A DNA stretch of 64,000 nt from Apodemia mormo. Lineage: Eukaryota; Arthropoda; Insecta; Lepidoptera; Riodinidae. Of the stretch, positions 23,043 to 35,002 are shown in pieces. The position numbers and the translations under genes are program-made. The notes under the pieces were generated by a model. That model did not search any database, was not told the DNA's origin, and saw only the letters and a list, made by a program, of their open reading frames with translations. Numbering within the stretch: position 1 is the first letter of the stretch; every line of letters starts with the position of its first letter. The stretch covers positions 18,589,647 through 18,653,646 of the forward strand of contig JAUPFN010000001.1 in assembly GCA_036924255.1 (NCBI GenBank), read 5' to 3'.

Positions 23043-23462
23043 GATGACCTCTGTGGTCTGGTGGTCCGCTGTCGGACTTGTCGGAGACCACACGAGGTCA
23101 CGATTTCGATTCCCAGGTCAGGCAATTTAAAAATGTGTTTCTTCATTTTTCTGACTAAACTAACGTTGCCTGAGATTGGAAAAAGTGCACGGTTGGCGAT
23201 AGGTTGGCCACCTATTACGTTGTGGGACTAATGGCCAATTGTACTAACATTGTCTTGGATTAGGACAATTCTAAATAGTATGATGTCACATTCTTTTCAT
23301 TTAAAACAAGATGTGTCAGCATACTACTCGTATTTAGGATTGTCCTAAGCTAAGATACTGTTAGTGCAATTGATCATAAGTATCTTCGGCTAATTGTGGG
23401 TGCACTCGTTGTACCTCTGCCTACTTCTTCGGGGATACGGGCGTGAAGATACTTTTTTTGTA
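23043..23462 (+). mobile_element. SINE B, full length, interrupted by a TAA-flanked MITE
   Basis: The head has tRNA-like promoter boxes: A box around 'tggtctggtgg' and B box 'cgatttcgattcc' (23100-23112). The body runs 'ttggcgataggttggccacc', then the MITE at 23232-23376, and resumes at 'taagtatcttcggctaattg' to the tail 'gatacgggcgtgaagatac'. It is a tRNA-derived SINE whose 3' tail resembles the LINE at 16265/36294. Confidence 0.8.
23232..23376. mobile_element. 145-bp MITE with TAA target duplication, in SINE B
   Basis: The arms of about 50 bp, 'tggccaattgtactaacatt' and reversed 'tgatcaattgcactaacagt', lead to 'ttaggacaat'. The SINE B target reads 'gtgggactaagtatcttcgg' in other copies; here TAA is present on both sides (23229-23231 and 23377-23379). 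A 3-bp TAA/TTA duplication is characteristic of PIF/Harbinger elements. Confidence 0.75.
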
Positions 23463-23479
23463 TGTATTATGAACATCGC

Positions 23480-23640
23480 GGATTATGTTTGTAATACTGA
23501 AATAAGTGGGAAGAAGGGAGAAGAGGGAAGCGTGAGAGATAGTGTCAATGTGAAAAGAAGAAAGGGCATGCTCTGTAGGTTTGGACATGAAAAAATATTG
23601 GCATATTAAAAGTTAATAAAACAGATACACAGTGTGAGTG
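23480..23640 (+). mobile_element. Short decayed fragment of the same LINE family
   Basis: The reading 'DYVCNTEI', then 'SVNVKRRKGMLCRFGHE', aligns with 'DRVCNVEM' and 'KIKKSMFRWFGHV' of the LINE at 15756. The fragment directly follows a SINE B tail and is strongly decayed. Confidence 0.55.
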
Positions 23641-23689
23641 AGGTATGATGAGAGTACCGAAGTAAGGTAAGGTTAACATCCCAAGTAGC

Positions 23690-23915
23690 ACGTTAAGCTG
23701 TATATAGGCTGCATTTAGGTTCATTTTTAAACTTAAAGCTGTATACGAAGCCGTACAAAGGCTGTAGAAGCGCTTCTACAGCCGATATAACACCAAAAAG
23801 GGCCCCAAGTTATACAGCTTATTGCGTTATATAGGCTGCACAATAGCTATACAAGCTGTTATAAACTGTACAATGGCTGTTATTTGGTGTATAAAGAAAC
23901 TATAACACTAAAGAT
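23690..23915. repeat. Degenerate 'agctgtata' repeat with 24-bp palindrome
   Basis: Motifs such as 'aagctgtatacgaag', 'tatacagctt', 'tataggctgcacaatagct' and 'acaagctgttataaactgta' recur in both directions. At the centre, 23760-23783 is a perfect palindrome ('ggctgtagaagc' / 'gcttctacagcc'). Confidence 0.65.
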
Positions 23916-24039
23916 TGCACTGTCGTGTTGCGGTTAGGAAAGGTAGCCGATTACCTTATGCATGTAGTATTGTTATCTCGCCACACGGATAGTAACGCAC
24001 TATTGATATCTTTGGAGTTTATAGGCGATGGGTTCTTTC

Positions 24040-24330
24040 CATTTATTTATTTTTATAGAAAAAGGGGGCAAACGGACAGGAGGCTCACCTGATGCTAAGT
24101 GATCACCGCCGCATATGGACAACCACACTAATGAAAAATTTGTAGTTGCGTTCCCGACCTTTTAGGAAAAGTAGGATCTTTTCTTGAAGGTCCCTAAGTC
24201 GTATCCGCTTGGAAAAACCCCTGCCGGTAATTGGTTCCACGGAGGAACAGCGCGGGGAAAAAAGTACCTCGAGAATCCTACAGTTGTGGATTTCCAAACA
24301 TCGTACTGGTGAGGATGAAATTTTGTATTT
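24040..24330 (-). mobile_element. Family M: retroposon 3' fragment
   Basis: The segment beginning 'tatagaaaaagggggcaaac' and containing 'gaggctcacctgatgctaag' then 'tagttgcgttcccgacc' matches a common lepidopteran LINE-derived 3' end read in reverse. A shorter related piece lies at 41490-41615. I infer minus orientation from the A/T-rich end at 24040. Confidence 0.5.
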
Positions 24331-24603
24331 TCTCAACAGGAGAACTATCTGCTTCTTTGTTATGCAAAGATATAAAAAATTGAAAAACACATGCTAAGAC
24401 TCTAAAGACATTTTATCTTCAAGGTGAAAATACAGAATGAAAGCAATATAAGAGCTAAAAGGATGAATATTTAATAGAAAGTTGGCTGAGCTCCGAAAAA
24501 TCCGGCGAGGTTTTGTCAGGACACAAGTTAAGTATTACGTTTGCGGAATGTAAAGAAATATATTTTTTTAGTTTCAGCATTTAGTGAAACTTTAACTGAG
24601 TGA

Positions 24604-24832
24604 AAATCTATATGAATATTATAAATACGAAAGTTTGGTTGCTTGGATGGATGGATGTCTATTACTCAATCACGCAAAAATTACTGAACGGATTTGAATG
24701 AAATTTGGCACACAGACAGACGATGACCTGGAATAGCACATTAGCTACATTTTATCTCGTAAAAATTAGGTGTACCCGCGGGATTCGCCAAAAACTGTGA
24801 AAATGCAGCGGGCTGCACGCTGGAGTTAATTT
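24604..24832 (+). mobile_element. Helitron-like element E4
   Basis: 'aatacgaaagtttggttgct' to 'gcgggctgcacgctggagtt'. Confidence 0.7.
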
Positions 24833-24883
24833 TTTTTTATAAAAAAACGTTTCATCTTGTGAAATTTCGTTTTTATAAAAAAC

Positions 24884-25205
24884 TAGCTGGTGCCTGCGAC
24901 CTCGTCCGCGCGGACTTCGTTTACTCCGCACTGTTTCTCCCCTGTAGGTTATAGCGTGATAATATGTAGCCTATATGTTGACCCGACCTGTTAGTAATAC
25001 TCATGCAAAATTTGAAGTAAATCCATGCAGTACTTTTTGAATTTACTCCAGACATACATACAGACAAAGAGACAAACAGACAAAATTCTAAAAACTATAT
25101 TTTTGGCTTCAATATCGATTGTAGATCAAGCCCCAAGTATTCTTTTAAAAAATATTCAATGTACAGTTTTGACTTTCCTACGATTTTATTATATGTATAC
25201 ATACT
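24884..25205 (+). mobile_element. Helitron-like element E1
   Basis: 'ctagctggtgcctgcgacct', 'gcgcggacttcgtttactcc', 'atagcgtgataatatgtagc' and 'atgcagtactttttgaattt' are shared with 35003-35345, 42945-43254 (minus) and 11960-12168 (minus). The short open frame within it is a repeat product. Confidence 0.75.
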
Positions 25206-25227
25206 AAAAAAGTATCACGCCCGGTTC

Positions 25228-25583
25228 CCATTCGAGGTAGGCGAGTTAACCGAACGCATAAAGACTTTTCGATTCAACATGATTCACCGGTTTGTCGATG
25301 ATGAAATGAGTGATAATCTCCATCGTCACATTGCACCAACATGACGACGATTGTTGACTATTTCTAGCGATAATCAGGACTAAGGGCTTTACGTACTCAA
25401 TCGAGGCACGGAAGTGGTAAGATACCACCTGCCGCCAGACTCCGAGCTGTTACTGAGAATTTGTATTTTTAAGAAAAAACCTCGAAAAAACCTTATTAAA
25501 AATTTTTTACTCGGCCCGAGAACCGAATCTGCGACCTCATGGTCTGAGCCGAGTACGCTAACCCCTAGACCACAAGGCAGTTA
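25228..25583 (-). mobile_element. SINE C, near full length
   Basis: The reversed head ends 'acccctagaccacaaggcag'; the body 'catgattcaccggtttgtcg', 'tctagcgataatcaggacta' and 'agactccgagctgttactga' aligns with 17925-18266. Confidence 0.8.
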
Positions 25584-25681
25584 AAAAAATAAATAGCAAG
25601 TAACAAAAGATACTATTTGCCCGTTTTAATATGTTAGGTGTTACATTATTCTATTTTTTCTTTAAGGACACTTTAACTTTG

Positions 25682-25996
25682 TTGGTCCTGGGCTCCTTTG
25701 AAGAATAGGCCAACTGATGTTCTGCCAGGCAGATCGTAAAAGGTGACCGATTGGCTTTACGAGTTTCTACCATCGTGGTTACTAGGTTTCTGCATTATCT
25801 CGCTCGGGTCTCGTACCACGTCTTACCTATTCCTGCCGCAATAGCGTCAGTGCTTGTCAATGTTTGTTCCGGTTTGGAAGGTAAGGTAGCCGGTAAACTT
25901 ATGCATGTGGCATTAGACCTCGCCACAAGATTACAACGCACCTTTATCATATTTGGTGTTTATGGGTGATGATTGACTCTTTCTATCAGGGGACAT
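25682..25996 (+). mobile_element. Family A, 3'-truncated
   Basis: It starts 'ttggtcctgggctcctttga' and stops at 'tctatcaggggacataaaag', losing the 'ctgcttgtttgc' tail. A further middle fragment is at 26255-26325. Confidence 0.75.
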
Positions 25997-25999
25997 AAA

Positions 26000-27685
26000 A
26001 GAAAATATATGCAATAGCCAATATAATTACAAAGGAATTTAAAGTTTTTGTCTAAGATGAGAGCGCTTTATTAATCTGGATAAATCGGTTTAAGCCACTG
26101 TCTACATAAATGTTTAAGCCAAAACAGCGAACAGTAAGTCACGCATAGTGCAGTGGTAAACATTAAATAACAACTCTATAAACCAATTTATTGGTCCAAA
26201 CCTTCACAATTTTGCTCCATTTACATTTTATGACTAGGTAGTAGAATTCCCAACATCTCGTCCGGGTTTTTGGTACCACCGCCTTACCTATTCCTGTCAC
26301 GATAGCGTCAACACTTGTCACTGTCGTTTTTATTTTATCATCACATAACTACGTTCATGACTTCATTCATGTGATCTAAATCATTACATTTTTTTATCAA
26401 TCTGGTAATAATTTACTCTATAGCCTTCCTTAAATGTGGATATAATACACAAAAAGAATTTCCCGAACCCAACTGGTTCATTCGGAGCTTAGTGCGTTCA
26501 AACAAAAACCCCTTCAGGGTTATTATTATAAAATAGATAAAGCTGCAAAGATTATTTTCATTTGAATATACTAATCCTTAGATTTGCCGGTTCGATTTAT
26601 AAAAGATTGCGTTTTGTAGCTACATAAGCTATTTTGAGAAAGATTTTACGATTACGCTGCTATTTAAAAGGTGAGTCAAAGGCGGGTAAAACCGGGGTGA
26701 AAGCTAGTGTCATAATTCCTTTCACGAATGCAGGAAGCCTGAAGGGCTCATCTAGTGCTTCCTTTCAGGAATTACTAGATGAGCCCGTTACTCTTGTCCA
26801 TAATGCACTAAATTACAAGCGTTATTTATTTTATAGTTAGGTTCATATGACGTACTACTTTTTTTGTTATAAAAAACATCGACTTCGATATCGAAAACAT
26901 CTTAGCACTACTAAACCACTACTAAATATGTCTATGACGTTACGTTATGCAAGTGACACTGCTTAATTTTTCCTTCAATTTGATTTTAATTTACTACTAT
27001 CTATATTAATAATTTCGTCAAGGGTTACGGTAGACTCAATCAAAACCTTACCTTAATTATAAAGTGTAAAAAAATAATAATTTTGAGTCGACAACATATA
27101 TCCGCAAAATTCGGAAACATATATCCGCAAAATTTGGATTGTCGAGTATTTTGTTAAAATAGATATTAAAAATTCTAACGGTGCTGACAGACAAATCGGC
27201 CATATTTCTTTAAAGGTTACAAATATGTGGTGTAGATGGCGTGAGCATTTATTAAAGTGTCGTAGACATTGACGTTTATAATATAACCACAATGGTCGTA
27301 GAACAGAGCGCAGATTATCGTGAAACAATTTTCTCTTCGTTTATAAAAGAGTAGAAATTAAAAAAGCAACACTATAGTGTTGTCTTTATTAAACCAACGT
27401 AATAGTTGAAAGTAGACGTCACTACAGTGTTGCTCCTTTTAAATGTCTACTATTTGAGTTAGTATATAAGATTGCGTATTATAAGACTTCCGAGCGAAGC
27501 CGGGTTTTCATCTAGTTAGGTATTAATAATTTAATATACTTCTTACGAATGTGGTACGACTAAAATACTAAGTCATAATTTGAGAATCGCGGCAACTTTC
27601 AAGAGTGAAACGAAACGTTACTAAAACTGTCACTCGCACCATGCTATAACCATAGCTATATTAGGTATCTACTCAAAGGCTACAA
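26000..27685. other. Mostly unrecognised A/T-rich sequence
   Basis: It contains a family A scrap at 26255-26325, an inverted repeat 'gggctcatctagt / actagatgagccc' at 26744-26786, and the palindrome 'caacactatagtgttg' near 27367. No gene seen. Confidence 0.45.
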
Positions 27686-27710
27686 CGTACGGACTGAAAA
27701 TGAACTTACA

Positions 27711-27950
27711 AATTAGGGGGCGGATGCCGCCATATGGGAAAAAACGTTTTAACTTATATCTCCAGGATATTAAAGAGATACAGGTCCTTATATCCTGTAT
27801 CCTGCATAATTAAATTTCCTATCTTTTTTGTTAAATATATTTTTATATCACTTACTGTATATGACTAATACTATTGTTACTATTTGACTAGCAGAAACCC
27901 ATTTTAAAAAAGGTTTTTCGTAAAATGGCGGCACTCGCATCCCCCTAATT
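27711..27950. mobile_element. 240-bp MITE
   Basis: The ends 'aattagggggcggatgccgc' and reversed 'aattagggggatgcgagtgc' pair over about 27 bp. The flanks themselves are imperfect inverted repeats ('acgtacggactgaaaatg' / 'catttacattcagtacgtt'), so the full unit may be larger (27686-27995). Confidence 0.65.
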
Positions 27951-28004
27951 TTATAAATATATTGTGCATTTACATTCAGTACGTTATACTGAACCTATCT
28001 ATAA

Positions 28005-29010
28005 AAATGTGTAAACGGTTGACCCTACGGGCCATCCCTGAATCTTTCCACTTAATTAAGGTATTTTAAGCTCAAAAGAGTAAAAAATATAAGCATTGAT
28101 TTTTCAGTTCAAACATCTATTTTGTTCAAAATGGCAGTATATTAATTTTTGAAAAGCTGTATATTTTGAAAACGATGATGACATTCAACTCAATTTTTGA
28201 GATCTAAAGTATTGCTTTAGCTAAATAATCGATAGGTCGAAAAATTTCGACGCAATGTCAAAAAAAATGTTTTTTTATTTTCGTCATTGACCGATTTTTA
28301 TTAAATTAACGGTATTTGACGCAGTTTTTAAAGGATAAAAGCTGATACATTTTTGAAGTTTATCGATGAATTAGCTTGAAAGTAATTTAAAAAAAATTAG
28401 GTAAGTTTGCTAAAAACAACGTAATTTTAATATTCGAAAAGCTATAACTTTTGAGAATTAGATTCGATTTTGAATTTAAAAATATCGTAGGATACCAAAA
28501 AAATATTGGTTAAATAATTTCGAAGCTATGTCGAAAAAACACTTCTTTCAAAATTTTTCTTCAACGATTACCCCCAAACGGATAAACCAATTTTGATGCA
28601 ATTTATGTATTAGACGTAGTTTTTTTGAAAAATAGAGCTGATTAATTTTCGTACTCAATCGGTACATAAATTCGGAAGTGATATAAAAAAAATACTATTA
28701 TTTTTTGATGACTAATATTTTTTTGATGTTTTTTCAAAATTTCTCAAAATCTCCTGGACCGAATCGGTTCAAATTTTCAAGAAGTCTAAGTTGAGCGGAA
28801 TTCAATCGAACGCCAGATCGAGATGTTTACATACACACACATACATACATACACACATACATACATACATACATACATACTGACGTCATCGTGAAAATAG
28901 TCGGAAAAGGTTCCTGAGACCTCAAAACAAGGACATCTGGTGAAACCTCGATTTTCGAAAATCGGGGTAAAATCATTAACTTCCTTATCAACATACGTAG
29001 TGGGAAGTTA
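28005..29010 (+). mobile_element. Family F element, full length (about 1 kb, non-coding)
   Basis: It starts near 'gtgtaaacggttgaccctac' and ends 'acgtagtgggaagttaaaaa'. It contains 'gcagtttttaaaggataaaa', 'cctggaccgaatcggttcaa', a (TACA)n run at 28843-28881, and 'tcggaaaaggttcctgagac'. The copy at 57187-58212 is colinear in reverse. Near both ends is a short inverted motif 'aacttcccacta / tagtgggaagtt', decayed at the left end here. There is no open frame, and the class is uncertain. Confidence 0.7.
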
Positions 29011-29744
29011 AAAAAACTGCAATTTAATGCAAGAAAAATTCCTTTATCGCCTGTATTATTAATTTAATATTCCACGGAGCTTAAGCGTCGCACTACATAA
29101 AAACAGCACGTCATACTTCCATAATTCCGTTCTTATAGAACAGAAGATAAATTAATCAATATAGAAAGTGATTGAAAGCTGAACTTCCTCACTTGACGGG
29201 TACTTTATCACTGATGAGTTGGAGATATTATCGTAAAGTTTACCATAATGAATGGTTTTTGTGTCGAACTTCATTTTTCATTAAGCTACATCTAGTAGCG
29301 CATTCAGCTGAGTCGTTAGATTTCACATTTAAATTCCAGGTTGACAAATTTTATTGTTTTTCAATCAACGAAAGAATCTCGAGTTAATGTACAAATATCA
29401 AGATATTCTTTTTCATTTATATCTGGTATATCCCACATAGGGGTTTAAGTTTCATCAAAATCGTTCAGTAGTTTTTGGAATATGAGTATAGTTGACATGT
29501 ATTTAAAGTCGGTTTAATTTTTAAACCAATGACAAAAATGAGATTATCAGTATCAGTATGTTAAATATTATTGGCATACAATACATTTGATTGTAATGAT
29601 TCACTCTTGTACGCAGTAACACGTCATATATGTAAAATTTTATTCCCTATTTCAGCCCCTTACGGATTGATTTTTGAAAAAAATAACCTATGTTTGTCTC
29701 CTGGTTTTCGTTTACTCCCTTGACATATCTCAAATTCTGAATCC

Positions 29745-29985
29745 GCCACCGCCGCCGCCGCTGTTTAAACAACGTCTGCAACGTCTCGACTGTATTCGAA
29801 ACCACCGTCTTAATTTTACCTGGAGTAGTAGCGTCAGGGCTGGTCACTACGATTGTACGGTTTGTAGTATTTAAAATTGGACCATCGCATACAGTTGATA
29901 AGTAAAATCTTTTGCATCTGTGATGTTTTATCTCTTTCCATTATAATATCCATCTGCTCATTTGCTATCGTATAATAGGTATAAA
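29745..29985 (+). mobile_element. Family A, very old copy
   Basis: Only the landmarks 'gtagcgtcagggctggtcac' and 'tccatctgctcatttgctat' followed by 'cgtataatagg' survive. A CCG/CCA trinucleotide run at about 29742-29762 lies at its start. Confidence 0.45.
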
Positions 29986-30014
29986 TTAAAATGGTGTTGT
30001 TAATAGTGTTCTTT

Positions 30015-31124
30015 TTTATGTTATAGAATAACAAACAAGCAGATGTCTTTCCTGAAGGAAAAAGAAACTATCGCCTATAGACACCAAAGATGTTATGGTG
30101 CGTTACTATCTATGTGGCGTGATAGCAATGTCACATGCATAAGGTAATTAGCTATCTTACCGTCTTAAGACGCTGTCAACGTCAAAAACGCACACTCCGT
30201 CTCTATTTCTATTGGAGTAAACGAAGCCAACTATCAGTATAACTGATTGGCCAGGTCTTATTATAAATAAATATTGAAATAAAGTGTACATTATTTGTCA
30301 AATATGATTCGCTAGCGGTTTAGGTATGAATATGATGACTTCATGTTTTTAATTGCAGACTTATACGTCCAAAAAATAAATATTTAAAATCGTTTAATGA
30401 TGATTTGAAGATCAATCTTCACAATTATTTTCTATAGACCCAATTTTGTATAATTATGCAACTTACTCTCCAAACCGGAACACGACAATGACAGATATTG
30501 CCGCTATTGCGGCAGGAATAGGTAAGGCGTTGGTACCAAATACCCGGGCGAGACGTTGCGGAACTCTACCCCCCTAGTAAGATGTTAGTAGTACGTTGCA
30601 ATCCGTGTGGTGAGATGGAAACGCCACATGCATAAGTCTACCGGCTACCTGACCCTCCTAACCAGAACACGATAGTGACAAGCATTAACGCTATTGCGGC
30701 AGGAATGTATAAGGCGGTCGTACTGAGTCCCGAGCGAGACGTTGGAGAACTCTACCACTTAAAAGTCACTATGGTACTGACACGTATAGTCAATCGTTTA
30801 CATTTTACGAACTGCCTGGCAGAATGGAAGCTCGTCTATTCTTCAAAGCCAGGACCAACTTCATATTTTTTTATAGCTGTTTCAGATACAGCTATTACCA
30901 TTTGTAAAATGAAACTGTATCTGGGCATCACACACACCATAGTTTTGAAATAAATTCCTTTCATAGTAAATGTAATCCAATTTTCTATAACAAATTTACG
31001 CATATGGCATTAAGACCCCGCCACAAGGACAGCAACGCACCATTAACATCTTTGTTGTCTATAGGAGATGGTAGTCTCTTTGCCATGCCCATGCGATTGT
31101 TTGTTATTTTATGATATAAAAAAA
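30015..31124. mobile_element. Family A cluster: three minus pieces and one plus piece
   Basis: 30015-30175 is the 3' half in minus orientation. 30465-30590 and 30590-30858 are 5' and middle parts, also minus and partly duplicated ('gctattgcggcaggaata' occurs in both). 30998-31124 is a plus-strand 3' end with 'tatgatataaaaaaa'. Reading frames in the cluster are fortuitous. Confidence 0.7.
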
Positions 31125-31319
31125 ATGTGTGATTGAATAATAAACATTTTTTTTTGTCTTATTTGTTTTATTAATGTGATTACTTCCTTTTACTATAATC
31201 ATCAATTTGAGTTTTAGCCTTTTCTTATCTATGTGTAATCTTATCCGTGTAATGTATCAATAATTAGATTTTTTTTGTAATTCATAAATTATAATTTATA
31301 TATTTATGTTTGTCTTTAT

Positions 31320-31480
31320 GTTTGTGCACGATGTCTTCCACTTCATTTTCTAGGTTAGCTGGAAGAAATCTCTGTCGTTAGGGATAAGTTAACCTTTTGT
31401 GCATTATTTTAAGTATCGTTTAATTTTTTGTCATTATATAAGTATACAATAAAGTATTAAATAAATAAATAAATAAACAT
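31320..31480 (+). mobile_element. Retroposon 3' end with (AAAT)n tail
   Basis: The sequence 'ttagctggaagaaatctctg' followed by 'tagggataagttaacc' and ending 'aataaagtattaaataaata' is a 3' end I recognise as widespread in lepidopteran LINE/SINE elements. The (AAAT)n tail at about 31452-31474 supports retroposition. No coding part remains. Confidence 0.55.
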
Positions 31481-31504
31481 TCAAGCACCCGAACATTCTT
31501 TCAT

Positions 31505-31738
31505 ATATGTGATACAAACTGCGCACTGCAGCCCACTGCATCATAAAATTTTTTCATGCATCCCGCGGTAATAACTTATTTTACCAGGATAAAAAGTAGT
31601 TTATGTGCTATTCTAGATAATTATCTACATGTGTGTCAAATTTCATCTTAAGCAGTCCAGCCTTTTTTGCGTGATTGAGTAACAAACACGCATTCATCCA
31701 AACATCCAAACTTTCGCATATTAATACAAATATAGATT
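31505..31738 (-). mobile_element. Helitron-like element E4
   Basis: 'gcactgcagcccactgcatc' to 'catccaaactttcgcatatt'. Confidence 0.65.
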
Positions 31739-32737
31739 AGGATTTTAAAATATGTATGTCAGGTAAGCGTTATACTGTTTCTTTGACATCCTTGTAATAA
31801 ATAATTCTTCAGCCTTGTATCACTAAAATCAATTTTATTCTAACCAAGTCACATTTATGCAATCAAATTTACATAAGCTCTCAAATTGTTTGTGACCAAA
31901 GATATTTATAGTACCTAGATTTGTCATATATGGTTAAATATCTGTTAAGCCACAAATATAGCGATGGGATAAAGTAAACCTAAAAATAAAATAGTATGCT
32001 TGTTAGTTTCATTGCCAGTGGATACATTTCCGAACTGATACTGATACGGCCTTGGGGAAAAGAGCTTTTTCATCTCTTTAGAGATCGGCAGCGTATCATA
32101 TTCCAGCACACAATGCAATATCAGATTCTTTATAATGCAATATAGGGGTTTGTAATCAAAACGTGCTAACAGAGATTCCGTACACAATATTAATGAGATT
32201 TCGCTGTCCGTTTGTTCGTGTATCACAGGGCTGTATGTTCTGAGCCGTAATAGGTGGACATTTGAAATGTATAAAAGTCTGTAGTAATATTATAAATGCT
32301 GAAATAACTCTGTCTGTCTGTGACTTTATCACGGCCAAACTGCTGGGCCGATTGTAATGAAATTTTATACAGCGATACATTAAAGTCTAGGGATTAACAC
32401 AGGCTATTTTCTTCAAATATTTTTTTCATGTTTTGTCCATACTTCCATACTTATATCATAAAGGCAAAAGTCTGTCTATCTGTTACTCTTTTATGGCTAA
32501 ACAGTTAAAAAATAGTTAAAAATGTATCTTATCTTCTTACAACGTGTATTATCTCCGTTTTTCGCGTTTTATAATTAAATGTATGAACAGTTATAAGTAA
32601 ACTATTGCGGTGTTATTCGTATAAAAGCACTCTCATTGTCGCGCCCACTACGACGTAGCAATACGTGATGATAAAAAGGACAATATACGCGTTGATATAT
32701 ACCGCAATAAGGTAATTTGCAAAAAGGCAACATTTAC

Positions 32738-33245
32738 AAAGTGTTGTTAGAAATATAAACAGATTTGAAGGGCAAAAGTAATGTTTTATATTTGTTTGTG
32801 ACAGTATAAATGTTTTTTATAATTTATTATGACATATTTAAGGTAAGGATGCACATAAAGTTATGGTAAACAGTTTCTAATAATTTACTGCATCTAATGC
32901 TTTGTTAAAAGCAAATCCCATTAGTCTTAAAATATAAGAAACAAACAAACAAATCCTATTCCTTTTAAAGTCTGCTTGCACTAAACTATTTAAACATTTT
33001 TAAATGCATTTAACCAAACTAAAGGTCATTTAAAAAGTATTTACTTTGGTGAAAGCGGTCATTAACGTTGTTGGAAATATTAACAGATCTGAAGGGCAAG
33101 TCTAATGTCTTATCGTTTGTGCCTATATAAATCATTTCTATAATTTGTTATGACATATTCAAGGTAAGGATATAAATTAAGTGGTAGCATGTTGTAATAA
33201 TAAGTAGTTTATAATAATTGACTGCATCTAATGCCTTTGTTGGTG
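32738..33245. repeat. Direct repeat, two copies of about 178 bp, 330 bp apart
   Basis: 32738-32915 and 33068-33245 share 'agat-tgaagggcaa', 'ttatgacatatt-aaggtaagga' and 'actgcatctaatgc'. Between them is a sequence ('agtctgcttgcactaaacta') also resembling 63270-63360. Confidence 0.7.
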
Positions 33246-33417
33246 CGCGATGTCATGGCCGGTCGCTGGCACAGTTTGCGGTCGCCGCAGATGCCTTTTA
33301 CACGGCAAATGCGGTTTACGTAATGTGAAAATAATTAATTTAACTAGTGTTGTTTATGTTTTACTTGTTTTTATGGAAAAAAATAGAAATTAAATTATAT
33401 TAGATAAAAAAGAATTC

Positions 33418-33545
33418 TCTTTTTTCGCCAGTCAAGTTGTTAACGACCTTGACTATGCAATCACCAAGACTTGTGTTCGATTACCAACGAGGAGAAGCAT
33501 TTTGTAATGAGCGTAATTGTTTGTAGTTCTGGGTTTGGGTAATCT
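33418..33545 (+). mobile_element. SINE D, decayed
   Basis: 'cgaccttgactatgcaatca' and 'gtgttcgattaccaacgagg' are a decayed head. 'gagcgtaattgtttgtagtt' then 'ctgggtttgggt' is the start of the body. Confidence 0.55.
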
Positions 33546-33559
33546 ATGTATATTAATTA

Positions 33560-33781
33560 ATTAATATTATAAATGCGAAAGTTTGGATGTTTGGATGGAT
33601 GAATGTTTATTGCTCAATCACGCCAAAACCTCTAAACGGATTTGGATGAAATTTGGCATATAGGTAGATGATGACCTGAAATTTTACACAGGCTAATTTT
33701 TATCTCGGAAATATTCGGTGTTCCCGCAGAATTTACTAAAAACTGTTATAATGGAGTGGTCTGCACGGTGCAACTAGTTAT
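33560..33781 (+). mobile_element. Helitron-like element E4
   Basis: 'ttaatattataaatgcgaaa' to 'gtctgcacggtgcaactagt'. Confidence 0.7.
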
Positions 33782-34049
33782 TAAATATCTTCCAGTATTT
33801 ATATAGGTTGGTAAAAGACATACTGAAGTAATCGGTTTAGATACCGAATATGTAAAAAATAGGCAATTAAATTTTGACCTTAGTATCGAATAAAACATTC
33901 AGTGCGGTCACCCATGGACGGCGCATAGAAGTTCATTGTTTAAGCGGGGAATTCACTAGTGACTAGACTCACTAGTGAACATTTTACACTTTATAACTCA
34001 ATGGTGCAAATGATAAGAAAAAATTTTATACTGTTAATGTATTCCCTGT

Positions 34050-34408
34050 GTTGGTTCCGGGCTCCTTTGAAGAATAGACCAACTGCCGTTCTGCCAGGCA
34101 GGTCGTAAAAGCCGACCGATTGGTTATGCGAGTCACTACCATCGTGGCTACTAGGTGGTAGAGTTCTGCATTGTCTCGTCCGGGTCAGGTACCACCGCCT
34201 TACCTATTCCTGCCGCGATAGCGTCAGTGCTTGTCGCTGTCGTGTTCTGGTTTGGAGGGTATGCTAGCCGGTAAACTTATGCATGTGGCATTAGACCTCG
34301 CCACAAGATAGCAACGCACCATTAACACCTTTGGTGTCTATAGGCGATGGTTGACTCTTTCCATCAGGAGCCCCATCTGCTTGTTTGCTATCTTATGATA
34401 TAAAAAAA
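34050..34408 (+). mobile_element. Family A retroposon, full length
   Basis: A colinear copy from 'gttggttccgggctcctttg' to 'tatgatataaaaaaa', and the best reference copy in the window. It is flanked by two family H pieces. Confidence 0.85.
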
Positions 34409-34767
34409 ACCTAGCGAAGCGGGCGGGTATTAGCTATTATACAGGTTCACTTGTAAAAGGTTACATATTACTGCACACGATAGTCAAAGATCATATCTAA
34501 CCAATCAATATATAATAAAAAGAGAATATTGCTTACTACGTAAAGCTTTGACGAAATTACTTTAGTAATATTCAAAAAGTATGGACACCGCGCGGGCAAT
34601 AGGCGCGCTCTTTGACTGACACGTACCACGGCTGCAAATCGCTGTTTGCAAATAACGAACTTTGATATCTATGTGCGGGTACCCGTACTATACATTTTTT
34701 ATGGATAATTAAGTTGACTTAAATTTCAACCTAATTTATTTCTTATTCACATATACCACATCACAAT

Positions 34768-34861
34768 TGAGTGTTGAACATATTCCTTCAGTATACAGGT
34801 TGACTGTTTAACCAGTTTAACCAGTCAACCTGTATACTGAAAGAAGGTTTTCAATACTCAC
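34768..34861. repeat. Fold-back element with perfect 20-bp core
   Basis: 'ttcagtatacaggttgactg' (34787-34806) pairs exactly with 34822-34841. The outer stem continues imperfectly ('gagtgttgaacatattcc' / 'aaggttttcaatactc'). Confidence 0.75.
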
Positions 34862-35002
34862 CCTGTATATACATAGGTGTATGCCCTAACGTGCGTGTCC
34901 GGCGAGCGTGTGTATGTAAGTGTTATGCAATTTATGAAAATTGAGAGATAGCCAAATTCCAACCTATTAAATGATTGAATAAATAATGCATTTATTTACG
35001 AC

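Noticed and set aside
25025..25207. 60-codon frame, also seen at 42934-43158
   Set aside because: It comes from Helitron-like E1 copies and recurs with each copy.
29172..29387. 71-codon plus frame as an exon
   Set aside because: No recognisable family, no convincing splice sites, and nearby sequence looks like decayed repeat.
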